Numbered from the stretch's first letter, positions 45,327 through 56,859 are shown. The stretch: 64,000 nucleotides of DNA from Rhyzopertha dominica (GCA_025024175.1 QCXZ01000041.1:20889786-20953785); one strand, 5' to 3'. The notes: generated by a model from the letters alone, not told the origin. Numbers and translations are program-made.

Positions 45327-45999
45327 CCACGGATGTATAAAAGAGGGGATACCGCATCTCATTGACAGAAAGCGCATTGTTGTGAAGCCAACATCTAAAT
45401 GGCGTGAAGTTAGCGCAATAACAACTTTGTTTTCTTTCTGCGGCATTGGCGTGCCGTAATTTTGCATTTTTCAGTATGCTTCGGAAACCTAAAAATAATA
45501 GATAGGAAAAAAATATTGTATGAATATGATTTATGCACACATATAAAACTCATTTTTTTGTTATTCACTAGTAAACAATTCATCTTTCAGTAGTAGTGTT
45601 GTAAAATATCGGCATAATAAGCAATTTAAATACCGCACGCCTATGATTTTTAACCTTGATTACTACTTGGGTGTTACATACCTGTGAAGTGAAACATTGG
45701 GTTAACGTATATCAATCTTTCTGCACATTTGACACTGCCTGATCATCTTATCACTGCTACCGTTAACAATTATATGGAAATCATTCCCTGCGTCTCGCAC
45801 ATCATAAAACCAAATAAAAACAAACACGCAAACGCCCAAATGGTGTTGGACTGTGAACATGAAGCTTAGTCATTGGACATACACAACTGGTCAACTGGAA
45901 GATCCAATGTTTTCTACAAATAAACGCTTAGACTGTGATCACATGTTGGCATCAGTTTAGAATGTGAAAAGATGGATCCCCTCTTTTATACATCCATGG
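45327..45999. mobile_element. TIR element nested in the 280-bp repeat
   Basis: The ends are inverted: CCACGGATGTATAAAAGAGG at the left and the reverse complement of CCATGGATGTATAAAAGAGG at the right, continuing GGGAT. It is flanked by TCCCAT on both sides (45321-45326 and 46000-46005). The 673-bp interior has open frames on the minus strand (45262-45540) without recognisable motif. Family unknown. Confidence 0.65.
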
Positions 46000-46119
46000 T
46001 CCCATCCATGGCATTGGAGTAAGAGCCTCCGTGTGCAAAACGAATACGGCTAATTTTGTTCTGATGGGGCTCATCAGGTTCGGCTCGCAGTGTTCCGCTT
46101 AATGGCACTGAGGACACCC

Positions 46120-46985
46120 ACCAACGAAGTTTGCAGGATCGTAGCTACCCAAACATTAATATTATCAAATTTGCTGCATAGTATTCACGGAAAACAAAAT
46201 AAGGTGCCTACCTTTTACAAATAATAAATAATTTTCCGTTTCACTATTGGGCATAATTTTGTCAAATCTTATATTATCATTCAAAAGAAAAATGTAGTGT
46301 CGTCGCATAGTTCTGGGCCATGTTCTACATATACATATGTTGATGGAATGAATTAGAAAATCTTTATAAAGAAGAAAAGTTGGTACTAATAAAGTAGAAC
46401 AATAATATAATAATAATATCCATGACTTGGACGTTAAGTTAAATTATTCGCTTATTAAAAGGTAGTTAAGCACGTACCCTACAAGGTCCATTTGCCCTCT
46501 AACAAGAGCTTAGTTAATTTCTTTTTAATTTTTTTTTAATTCTTTACCCTTCTGCCAAAGTTCAATTTAGTGAAAAAGGTGGGCAGTGTGTTAAAGCAAG
46601 TTATTCTACTAAATGAGTTATTTTAGTTGCGTGCCTAAATTGTTCGTTTATGCAGCATCGTAGTCATTTTAGATATAAAAATTAAATAACCAGTACTGGT
46701 ATTACAATTTCGTTACACTATTAAATTAATATCTGTAGTATTACACTTCATGTTGGTATCACAAAGTATAACTTAAGGTAGATTTTTTCTACACATGTCT
46801 ATATAATTGATTTACCCACTTGGCTATCTATTTTAGAAGACGGTTAAGTAATTTTTTGTTTCTTTTGTTATTTGCCTATGTCTAGCACCAATTGTCCCCA
46901 CGACGTCTGCCTTCTTTCCAGACGCGCACATTATTTCACTCATTCTTACAAGCATAATAGTAGGGAGCTGGTAAAAATACGCAAA
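46120..46985. other. Intron downstream of the Ig1 exon
   Basis: AT-rich, no recognised feature. Confidence 0.5.
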
Positions 46986-46992
46986 TACTTAC

Positions 46993-47271
46993 ACCTTTCA
47001 ACTTGAAGCATGAATTGCTTCTCTTCCTTGCCATCCTTACACTTATATACACCCCTGTGTTCATGCTTCACAGGCTGAAATTTAAGCAGCGTACTCGCTT
47101 CCGATCTTCTGTTAACGGTGGGTTGTGTTTGAGCAGACAGGATTCCCTTTGGTCCTTCCCATATAACCTCTACGTTTGGGTCATGGCTACACTGTACTAC
47201 AGCCGTATCGTTTTCGAACTTCATTATATGAGTGTGGGATAGTCTTAGAGCAGAGAAGACCGGCTGGTTGG
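46993..47271 (-). CDS. Fas2: Fasciclin-2-like exon, first Ig domain
   Basis: Internal coding exon of an immunoglobulin-superfamily cell adhesion molecule, which acts at the surface of neurons and epithelia by homophilic binding. Seen: on the minus strand a TTTTATTTCAG acceptor precedes the exon, and GTAAGT follows AAAGGT at its low end. It is 279 bp, open throughout, phase 1 at both ends. The translation has the Ig hallmarks: cysteine in AVVQC, core tryptophan in VEVIW, a leucine strand (TLLKF), then HRGVYKC with the second cysteine. The terminal T of the exon plus AT of the exon at 14497 gives tyrosine and the reading frame continues. The assignment to Fas2 comes mainly from the second Ig domain; this first domain is divergent, so a Fas2-like paralogue is possible. 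The signal-peptide exon must lie upstream (higher coordinates) and I did not find it. Confidence 0.85.
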
Positions 47272-47279
47272 CTGAAATA

Positions 47280-48285
47280 AAACAAATATTATTAGAAAAA
47301 ATATGTATATTGCAGATTGCTTAATAGTTATGAATTCGCTTATTGTTATCCCTTAAAGAAATCCGAAATACCTTACATTATGTGTAATAATAAAATCAAG
47401 TAAGAAATTTTGGCGTCGATCTATTACATTTTTAAATGGTTCATAAGTGTAGTTTTATGCAACTTAAATTCTAATAGGCTACTTAGCAAATTTTGTTGAA
47501 ATGTTATTTGCCTAGTTGCAATTGTTTTGCAAATATTTATAATCGTAAAGTATATTCTGAAATAATTTAGTGTACATAAAGCATTTGTTATTTACTATAT
47601 GTTTAACGTATATCCCTGTTTTAAAGATCAGCATCCTCTGTGTTACACGAAGTTGAAATTAAAAAGTTATTAACTCCTTACTTTAAGAGAGTGCCGATAA
47701 AGGTATCGATAAAATTCAAAATTAGAGTTATTTGAAAAATTAAAAAAAAACAGGTGCAAGAAACTAATCTGTTACCGTAACGAAGATATGACGTCACCAA
47801 TTTGTTGAAATAGCACCTTATGTATTTTTTGTCTCATTTGATGCCTTATGTAATACAAAACAATCAAAATAAGCACAATTGGAAAAATGGTTATTCAACA
47901 TGTACATAAATATGAAGTTCACAAATACAACACAATACATCATCAAGTGACAAAGTTATCACCTGTAAATTCCAGTATCTGTGAATTATACATTCTTTCA
48001 GTTTCACTGAACCTTTGTCTACAGACATCAGTCAACTTTTCTGTGATTTTTTATTTTCTTCCTTAATTCAAGGTATTCAACAAATACTTACTGCCAGTCG
48101 GAAGGAACATAAAGTACCACCAAGTTTAAATCGCGTTACAATTTTTTGAAGTGTCACCTATATCGATTAGGTGTGTAAGATTCTAAATTAACTGTTTAAA
48201 CTTTAAGTGATACTGATATTGCTGATATTACCAAAAAGCCTTCGATAGTCAGTCATAAAATGTTGTTGCTTAAATTACAGATTTT
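47280..48285. other. Intron upstream of Ig1 exon, no recognised feature
   Basis: AT-rich, with no signal-peptide-like exon that I could support. Confidence 0.45.
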
Positions 48286-48289
48286 CGGA

Positions 48290-49466
48290 CTTTTTGCATT
48301 CATGGTNGTACTTTTAGCGTCATAGACAGCAAATTGTANGTTGCAATGGCTTTCTTACGCAGCCATTTACNGAAGTNTCAGGTGTGCCTCAAGGATCTAA
48401 TTTGGGTCCCCTACTCTTTCTTGTGTACATTAATGACATCGGCGATGCAATAAAACCATCTTTTTTTAATTCTTGCGTATGATTTTAAAAATTTAGAAAA
48501 TTAATAATGATGTTAATTCTTTTCATCTACAGGCAGAGTTAAACTGTTGTGAACTGGTGTAATTCAAATGGGTTGGAACTACATACGGGAAATGCAGCGT
48601 GGTGCCGTATACAAAAAATATAAACATCCATACTTGTCAATACATATAACATTAACTTTGCAACGCTTGAGAGGGGGATAAGCATAAGAGATTTGGGGGT
48701 AACTTTCGATGCAAAACTAACGTTTAATGATTACATCAACCCCATCGTGCAAGCTTCTTACAAAACACTGGGATTTTTGATCAGAAACACTAGGCCTTTT
48801 GATAACATAGGTGCAATAAAATATCTCTATTACTTACTTGTCCGTTCTAGACTTGAATATGCTTCGATAGTCTGGTCTCCTTATTATAACGTTGGTTCAG
48901 TTGCTTTTGAAGAAGTTCAACGACGATTTTTGAAGGTTGTGTTTTTGCGGGTTCATAACCACTATCCACCACGTAATGTAAACCAAAGACAACGTCTGAG
49001 GCAATTCGACATTGACTCACTTAATTGAAAATATTGTTTTTTCTGTCATCTTCTTGTTTAAAATAATACACGGTAAAGTTTGTTGTGAAGAGCTACTTTC
49101 TTTAAAAGATTTGCATGTCCCTAGACTTAATTCTAGGTTCTCAGTGGACTTTATTTGAATACTTATTTGTAGTAACTGCAATAATCTGTGCTAACTTTGC
49201 GACATTTATTCCGATTGGTTGAAGCAGATTGTTACCTGTGCTAGAAATAGATTCCTTAATGCTCTTTAATATGTTAATTAATTTTGCTTACTTATGTCTT
49301 TTAATTTTTTCCATACTCCTCAATTGTATAGTTTCTAATATTTATAATTTCATTTAATTTCTACTGTATGCTTTCGCATTGCATAATATTTTTTTTGTTA
49401 ATCGTCCTGTAATTGGAGAAATCTTTTGGGTAATAAATATTATTATTGTTGTTATTATTATTATTA
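48290..49466 (+). mobile_element. 5'-truncated jockey-like LINE
   Basis: Plus-strand reverse transcriptase remains: SGVPQGSNLGPLLFLVYIND at about 48378-48440 (RT block with PQGS-x-LGPLLF), then a damaged stretch where FADD should be, then 48693-49028 open, with DLGVTFDAKLTFNDYINPIV, ASYKTLGFLIRNTRPF, LYYLLVRSRLEYASIVWSPY and VQRRFLKVV: the usual LINE domain after the RT. The 3' end runs into TAATAAATATTATTATTG and an ATT microsatellite, as in jockey-clade tails. Several stops; inactive. Confidence 0.88.
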
Positions 49467-49508
49467 AAAATATTTGCATTTTGATTAAAAATATTTGCAT
49501 TTTGATTG
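49466..49508. repeat. 21-bp direct duplication
   Basis: AAAAATATTTGCATTTTGATT occurs twice in tandem directly after the LINE tail. Confidence 0.8.
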
Positions 49509-49509
49509 T

Positions 49510-50865
49510 TTTTATACCAATGACATAATGGTTCTATTAAAAAAACATTGATAATATCATATCTTGGTCAGGGTACTGGACTGACCTGTTTCAATCGTCT
49601 CAAAATAAAGTGCTTTTTAAATCTTTTACAAGTTTCAACGTTATTTTTGCAAATAGCCCTTGTTTTGAATTTTATGCCTTACTTTATCGGCACTTTTATT
49701 TTGTTTAGTAGCTCATGCTACAGATAACTGAACCTTATAAAAATAACAAATGGTTATGGAGCTCGCTCTTTTAAACAGTTTTCAGGAAAATGTGTGATAC
49801 TTACACCGTTAAATAAATAAGAAGTAAAATATATATTAATTCCACAGTAAAAGACGATAGGAAGACGATATGAACGCTCAATTAGATCGATCGCTTCATG
49901 CGATTTCAAGAAGATATTGGGTTTTACAATATTTTTTTATATAAACAAATTTATTGAGGTGGCGCAGGAATTTATGCGGGATATACGAATTCTTTTTCTA
50001 TGCACCATGTAATGTAAAAGGACAATGAATTACTACTGCTGTTGCTATGTATTTATTGTGTGATTATGAGGTTTTACGAAACAATACTAATCTTTCCTTA
50101 ATATTCGTGATATTATTTCAGAATATAATGTTAACCAATATTAAAACTAAAGCTACATATCTTTGTAATTTTTAAGGAGGGCATAAATGCGCGCAAGGAC
50201 CATCGGTGTCGAAAATTAGGGCGAAACGGCTCTTACCGCACAGGATCACGAGGACTTACTCCAAATCGATTCTATCGAAATCTCATTCGAATGCAATTGC
50301 CAGTTCTCACGCTAAATTTAATCCAAGCAAATCCCGTCGATTTCCAGTTATTTTCTGTATCAGATGAAAGAAACCGGATGCCAACGTCACTACCGAGAAT
50401 AAAGTACACTAAACCTTATTTAATCTATTGAAATTGCTTGAAGCATCGCTTTGTTTAGTTGAAACTCCTTTTAGAATTAAGATTCAACGGAATCATTCAC
50501 TATTAAGACTTGGAGAAGTTTATTTCACTCAAACTTTCCTGATTAATTATTATATGTAAGTATACCAGATGATATAAAACGAATCGATAGTAGTAAAGAC
50601 GTGGTTTTCAGAGGTAGTACAAGAGCAACAGCTGTACGTTAAAAAGACACCCAAAGTATTGAATTTGCTTCTTTTGGTCAGGAGCGCCCATAAGTGATCA
50701 CATCAGGTAGAGTAATTGTGTGAATTATAAGAAACATAAATTTATAATGTTTTTTGTATATTTTTCTCACATTTCTACATATTTGTTAAAATTGCATAAC
50801 AGTGTCAAATTCATTAGAACATTAACATAAACACAAAATACTCGCATTTTCATGTAAGCTATTTT
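49510..50865. other. Intron, unrecognised
   Basis: AT-rich except 50180-50400, which has mixed composition (ACGGCTCTTACCGCACAGGA, GATTCTATCGAAATCTC) and is open in one frame with ALTAQDHEDLLQIDSIEISF. It could be an old coding remnant or a conserved non-coding block. Confidence 0.35.
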
Positions 50866-50867
50866 TT

Positions 50868-51330
50868 AATGTGCAAACTAAGTAGTGCAATAACCAAAAT
50901 TCGCAAAATTGGCTAAAAACAATCTGAAAGGTAGACCTCGCAATTAGCAATTATTTATTAAAAGAAGGCAAAAAAAGAGAAATACCTTAGGCTCCAGGTG
51001 ATTTTTTTTCCGATAAACATTCATTAATCTCTTAAGACTCAGTAGTTCTCAGGTGGTGCTGTTTTGTAAAAATAAGTTGTTCATTTTCTATTGTTAGCTC
51101 GAATATGTATTCCTCTCTCTCCAGGATCCCAGCATTAAGTTAATTGTTCTTCTACTGGCAGTACGCAGAGCTTTCTGATTGGTCGTTTGGTACCTCTTTT
51201 GATTTTTATGCGAGTAACCGTGATGACATCGAGATAGCACTTTTCCAAGCGACCAGTTTTGGGGGTTTTTATTGAACAAGATTCTAAATATTCTTGAATT
51301 TGGATAATAGTATAATGATAATTCATTTAA
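50868..51330 (-). mobile_element. BEL/Pao 3'-end remnant
   Basis: On the minus strand 51326-51135 reads IKIKRGTKRPIRKLCVLPVE, the typical end of BEL/Pao pol (K-RP-x-x-KLC-LP). A second frame gives PQNWSLGKVL (the W-x-LG-x-V block). The following non-coding stretch (51135 down to 50868) is homologous, inverted, to 55860-56145 (shared GGATCCTGGAGAGAGAG, GAGAAATACCT, GTAGACCT-AATTAGCAATTATT). Confidence 0.65.
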
Positions 51331-51339
51331 GTTTGCATC

Positions 51340-52360
51340 TGATGATTCATCAGATTACTCTGATTGTATTTAGTGCTACTGATTGTTTGTAGTGTATTGT
51401 AAGTGTAACATTATGTGGGCTGCCTTCCAAATGAACCACGGCGTGCTGACTGAAATAAAATCTGTACCCTTTTATAATTATTGAACTGCTGCAACAGTGA
51501 TTCCCCCGCATAATAAATCATCGATTGGAAATAGTTTTTTATAGCAAGATATGAATTTTTTAAGTTACCGGAAGGGCTTTTTCGCCAAACTATGCATAAA
51601 AACTTGTCCTTTGGATTTAATAGAAGAACAGGTACACATCAAATGAAAAATGGAGCTATTTAAATATTTTATAATCTACCGATCAAGAATGTAAAAAAAT
51701 CGTACAGGTAGTTTGTTGAAATATTATAAAATATCTCTTATAAAGATGAATATGGCAGTTCGTGGCTATTCATATTGAAAGGGCCTTTGGCATAATGCAG
51801 CCAGCTGCTCTGACAGCTGCATAATATGATCAATTGATTAGCCTTGGGAGCATGTTATCACATGTAATATGAAGTGCAATTTATGAAACTTGTATATGAA
51901 GAAAAATGATGTGAAGCTAAATCACCTTGTGTGCGGCATTCTAGAAGAGTTGTTGAGAACAGAGGCGCATAGTGAACTTCTGTGAACTTGGATTAACAAC
52001 GTTTTAGGGCCTACCTTATTAACAACGCTAACCGCGCATTTGTTAAATTTGATAGGGTGCAGATAGTTATGTAGTTGTGGGCTTAATCCGATCTTTCCGT
52101 AAGCTTGTCTTAACGTTGACACGTCATTCCTCTTGTTTTTGGGGTGCATTCTGTGCCGCAACAGCAGTTTATCTCAGATTGGCGACAAACTTCTGCGCAT
52201 CTCGCCGCGCAGCCGCCATATTAGAATAGAACCTTTCAGATACTGCCAGCAGTGCCAGCGTCGTAGTTATCGGGCTTCGGGCACTTAGCTGTGTGCAGTG
52301 TGTGCATGCGTTAGCGATACAGTGGTGTCGCGAGTTGTGCTCTGTGCGATAATATTTGAG
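51340..52360. other. Intron, mostly unrecognised
   Basis: A patch at 51930-52170 is open on the minus strand (GLSPQLHNYLHPIKFNK, VVNKVGPKTLLIQVHRSS) and coding-like in composition. It may be another decayed transposon piece, but I recognise no motif. Confidence 0.35.
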
Positions 52361-52368
52361 ATTCATTA

Positions 52369-52480
52369 TGGATTCTGACGCAAAAAGGCCGGAACTCTGT
52401 GTTCCGTAGCAAATTGTAAAAATAAGCAATATTTAAAGGACAAGAAGAGCTACAATATTTTTTTCGGTTCTATTCCCTAA
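52369..52480 (+). pseudogene. THAP domain remnant
   Basis: After ATGGATTCTGACGCAAAAAG a one-base frame change leads into CSVANCKNKQYLKDKKSYNI then FFGSIP before a stop. C-x4-C, the KDKKS stretch and the FF-x-x-IP box are the first half of a THAP zinc finger. The C-x2-H half is missing. It probably belongs to the P-like family whose inverted repeats follow at 52.69-53.39 kb. Confidence 0.6.
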
Positions 52481-52689
52481 AATGTAAATATTCCTGAATA
52501 CATCTCTGAAATTTCATGCGCTATCTCAACAATAAGATATATTGCTGATTGTTCTCTATGTTGTGCTCGTACCTTATAAAGTGCCATCTAGCGGTGCCAA
52601 TAGGTATTACGTCAAATAAGCTTTAGCGGTAAAACAGAACACAGAGCCTTAAGTACGAGAGTAGATAACTAACTTCATCGGTAGTAGGA

Positions 52690-53390
52690 AGTCGGTAGGG
52701 ACATGGAGAACGCATATCTGCATATCCAAAATAATTCTCCTGCGTAGTTTAAACTCAGAGAAATAGAGCGGCGAGAACACGCATAGACCGAGTGTGCATT
52801 AAGATTTACCTGGGACATGATAATGGTTGCCATATTATCCACCGAAACGTCAAATATTCGGCAGTATTGTCCAATGCCAGTACTTTTTTTAAATTTACTT
52901 TGCAACTAAACTATTAATTTGGAATCACATCAACATTGTAATACCAAAGAACCAACCAAAAACCACGAATCTGCCAAGTATTAAGAACTTTAAAGTCCAA
53001 AACTATGCAAGACACTAAATCACAGCAAACGACGCGAAACTCTTGCGTCAATAGTTTGTGCCCACTTTGACATCTGGTCACACCGGCCGGCAAGCTTTGT
53101 TTATGTGGATTGTGTAAAAGATGACAATTAATTGACGATATGCATTCTTTGTATTAAATTTGCCTTTTATATGATATATTATTTCAACACTGCTACATCA
53201 AATTGGTTTACATTTACTCTATTTTTAAGTGGAGCTGTTGCACAAGATGTCCTTATTTAAAGTAGGTAAGCGCCAAAAGTTTGACATTCTCGTGGACAAT
53301 GATAGCTCTCTTGTTTATTAGCATTTGCGCAGATCTATGAGCGTTCTCCCCCTCTATTTCTCTGATTAAACTATAATGGAATACCCTAAC
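52690..53390. mobile_element. THAP/P-like foldback element
   Basis: Left arm (about 52745-52875) holds CAGAGAAATAGAGCGGCGAG, GATAATGGTTGCC, GTCAAATATTCGGC. Right arm (about 53265-53390), as reverse complement, holds CAGAGAAATAGAGGGGGAGA, GTCCACGAGAATGTCAAACT, TTTGGCGC. The arms are inverted and diverged. The piece 52790-52960 also matches 23030-23210 in reverse. No coding content inside. Confidence 0.65.
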
Positions 53391-53424
53391 CTCAATAAAA
53401 AAATGAAAAGAAAGAATGTCATAG

Positions 53425-53610
53425 AAGTGGCAGATTGACGTTTCGAGAATGTCATGGAGCATTCTAGAACATTCTAGATAATTCATCGGCAGACGAAAGA
53501 ACCCCTATTGGTGTGACATGTTGCTCGTAGTGGAGATGTCGGAAATCAACTTTTCTAGAAAGTCATAGAACATTCTGGAAAAATTATCAGCAGACGAAAT
53601 AATTCACTAA
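53425..53610. promoter_or_regulatory. Duplicated heat-shock-element-like block
   Basis: Two diverged copies of a unit about 90-100 bp long, each with inverted NGAAN arrays: TTCTAGAACATTCTAGA at 53462-53478, and TTCTAGAA at 53553-53560 plus GAACATTCTGGAA at 53568-53580. Both are followed by the shared sequence ATCAGCAGACGAAAGAA-like. Downstream are CCAAT at 53689 and TTTTTATAATG at 53730. Three alternating GAA/TTC blocks fit the HSF consensus, but no gene follows. Confidence 0.45.
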
Positions 53611-53619
53611 GTGTGGCAC

Positions 53620-55855
53620 ATTACCATAATCGTCTCACGACTGCACAGCAATACTAGCTAATAATACAGGTAGTCTGAGAGCATTGGACCAATAAGGTGC
53701 GAGTATTAAGGCATTAACGTCATACCCCTTTTTATAATGCACCAGAAGTTTCCACGTTAATAGTACGAGCCCACTCACAATTTTTTCTAGGGCATACTAA
53801 TACATAAGCATGCAAGGATCAATCAGTGTCTAGCTATTAGTTACCAGTTATAGCCCTAAGCACATTAGGGCTAAGCAGTTTACTCTAGGCCAAATTAGTA
53901 CTTATCTATAGGTAAAGTTAGTTAGTACTAAGTTCCTTATGAACGATGAAATCAAACAAAACAATTACAGTGGATACCAGAAAAGGTGAAAACATAATGA
54001 TTATAATAAAACGCCCATATTGACAATATTGTTGAAAAACTTGTCTAACACTCATATTTTTTAATGTAGCCTGCTTGGCCCTATGTCATTAGAATTATAT
54101 AGTATCATCTTAATCTGACATTATTTTGGTTGATTTGTTGTGTTCCAGCTAAGTACTACCTAGCAGCGATACTAATACTTTATTATATTTATAATTCCGT
54201 TGGTCAACATGTGCCTCCGACAAAATGAGAACAAACTTAAAATTCAACTTTGAAAGATTGAGAATAAAAAAAATAAAAAAGACTAACACTAATTCTCCGA
54301 CTTATCTTGGTTACTCCAATTTACGTTTTCAGATAAATATGCTGCCCTAATTGTATATATAACTTGTTTCCGCTGTCTTCCCTTACACTTGTGTAGCATA
54401 TTGCACTAGCCATCAACAAGCTTAAAAAACTGATAACGAATGTAAAATATATTGACAGCAATCCACTTACTCTCAGGTCCGTATGTAGACTGATTTATCA
54501 ATATTCTTGAATTTTGATTTATAATAACTGCTGAAAAATATGTTAGATGTTACCAACTGCCTTTTTTATGAAGGTAAGCTCACAAATTTTTCACTGCAAA
54601 TTGATAGCACGGTATAGTACAAAATTGAATATTATGAACGTGACATAGAAGTCCCCTTGTTTAGATGCGATCAAGTTTATTATTCATTGAAATTTCACTG
54701 GACATAAATCTCACATCATTTAACTTTAATTTAATTTTCGTCGAAAGTAGCACAGCAGAACGGAGTTATTGTATTGCGTCATAACCGCCAAATATTCAGG
54801 AAAGTGCAAGAAGATTGCTTCAGTCTCGTGGGAGAAACTATAAGACAGAGAGAAAGTGCAGTAGTAATTGGGAGTCAGAATACAACTTCGCACAGTTTGC
54901 TATTCCCTCCTCAAAATTAAATAGGTTATTTCTCCGTTAGTGCACATTATGTGTAGAACGCGCACTATTAACTATCAACAATACACGGTCCTAGAGTGTG
55001 GTGGAATTATTTTGTTATTGTTTTTATTAACCTTTGGCCTTGTCTTTGCGTATTTCAGAAGTTCGAACTGCAACATCACTTTTATTAAGCATCTAGTACA
55101 GGTCACCATTGGTGTACAAACGAACTACATGAGTACTATAAAGCTGTGGCTATAACTAACTGCATGACAATCTGTTCTTAATTATTTATACTATTTACAC
55201 CTTGCAAGTCAACGATACAAAAATATTACACTGTTTTGCTGACAGTTTGTATCGCTGTTATTGTTTTGTTTACTGCGTTTAGAATTGCCTACGCTGAATT
55301 ATAAAATCTACTACAGGTAGGGTTGGAAAAAAAATTTTTCTTAATAAAAAAACAAACATTTTTTTGTTGAAAACTATTTAACACAGTTAAAAACAGAATA
55401 CATGTTTAAAACGTGTTTTAAGCATGTTTTAAACTTGTTTTAAAATTGGGACACAAGACGAAGCATACGGTAACTGATGTCCCTGTGTAGCGGTAGGCAA
55501 TTTTGAAACACTTGAATCCCAAGGAGAAGACTGAAGCTTTGGAATATTTAAAAGAAGAAGAGGGCGAAGAAGTAGATTATGGACTAGACGCTTAGATGAT
55601 CTATTTTTTTTTTGTTATTTTTAGTATTTACTTTACTTGTTATACTTGTATGTATATGAATTTGTTTTCATAGAATTCATATTAGTATTGGAATTGGACT
55701 ATTTTTAGTTGCTAAGTTGTAGTATTGTGTTGTACCAGTAGCAAAATATAATGGATTTTTGTTCCCTATATGCTATTTTTTAATCTGTAAAAAGCTTTTG
55801 ATTTGTGCATGCATTACGTACCTAGGTAGGTATAAGCGAAACAATATAATTAAAC
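53620..55855. other. Intron or upstream sequence, unrecognised
   Basis: AT-rich. At 55330-55450 there is a low-complexity run with repeated GTTTTAAA motifs, echoed in inverted form at 56170-56250 (ATGTTTAAAACA, AACATGTTTTAAGC), which brackets the BEL-type remnant at 55.86-56.15 kb. Confidence 0.4.
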
Positions 55856-55859
55856 TAAA

Positions 55860-56145
55860 GAATTTAAGGCTGGGATCCTGGAGAGAGAGAAAGATATATT
55901 CGAACTAACAATAAAAAGAGAACAAGCTATTTCTACAAAAGAACACCGCCTAAAAAGTATTGATATTTAGAGATAAATGAATACTTATCTGGAAGATAAA
56001 AGATTCAACTAGAGCCCGAGGTATTTCTCTTTTTTTGCTTTCTTTTACTAAAATAATTGCTAATTGTAAGGTCTACCTTTCAGATTATTTCTAGCCTACA
56101 CTTTTACGAATTTTGATCATTGCATCATTTAGTTTTCACATAAAA
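55860..56145 (+). mobile_element. BEL-type 3'-end repeat, inverted copy
   Basis: Plus-strand copy of the non-coding 3' repeat described at 50868-51135, starting GGCTGGGATCCTGGAGAGAG and running to the GTAGACCTT-containing end. The pol-coding part is absent here. Confidence 0.65.
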
Positions 56146-56859
56146 AATAGCTTTCGATCGACCTTTCGAATAAAGCCATGTTTAAAACAATTTAAAACAA
56201 ATCTGCTTAAAACGGAAGCTTGAGTTCTAAACATGTTTTAAGCAAAACAACCCGGGCTGCAGGTAACTAATAAAGAGTAAATGTGGATAAAAATATTGTT
56301 TTTGAGTTACAGTGTGGCAGTGCAGCAATTAGATTGTGCTGGGTGCATGCGCCTATACTTTTGTGTTACCTTACGTTGCGTGTTAGTACGATGGTCATTT
56401 GTATTCTCACCTGAGCAGTCCAAACAATGACAAAACCATAGTCGTTAGGTTAGGTGAGTAATTAAATTATCAGATATTATATAGTTTGAGGTCGCATTGC
56501 GCAGCAAGTTGTAATACGCTATATAAGATGTGTAATTTTAGGAGCAATGTAAGAAAGCCAGTTTTGAAATGGTCAAATCCTTATGTTGAGGGACAGAAGC
56601 CACGTTATAACGCATAGCGGTTTTCTTTTCTTATTAATTTAAGACAGAGGTTACAATAATGATGAAAACCTACACTCCCTGGTACTCAGCCAACCCAGTT
56701 CCCTTATCCTCTTTCAAACATGATCACGCCGTTGCAAACCATAGACAAACCTAACGCATCAGTTTACAAGCGCTGTAAACGTTGATGACCGTACTGAGTC
56801 AACACAAGTCATCTTATAAAGAATCACAGTACTTTAGAAGCGCAAAACTAAGGAGTTAC

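Larger units (their letters stand above)
43391..46115 (+). repeat. 280-bp tandem repeat with nested insertions
   Basis: Unit 1 begins at 43391 (ATCATCTTTCCTGGTCAATTC) and unit 2 at 43671 (ATCATCTGCCCTGGTCAACTC), a 280-bp period. Unit 2 is interrupted at 43791 by a MULE-like element and resumes at 45213 (TAAATAGAAGAATACGAAGG). It is interrupted again near 45327 and resumes near 46000 (GGCATTGGAGTAAGAGCCTC, matching GGCATCGTAGTAAGCGCCTC of unit 1). A third partial unit starts near 46040 (TTTTGTTCTGATGGGGCTCA). Dispersed partial copies are at 4.3 and 5.2 kb. Confidence 0.85.
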
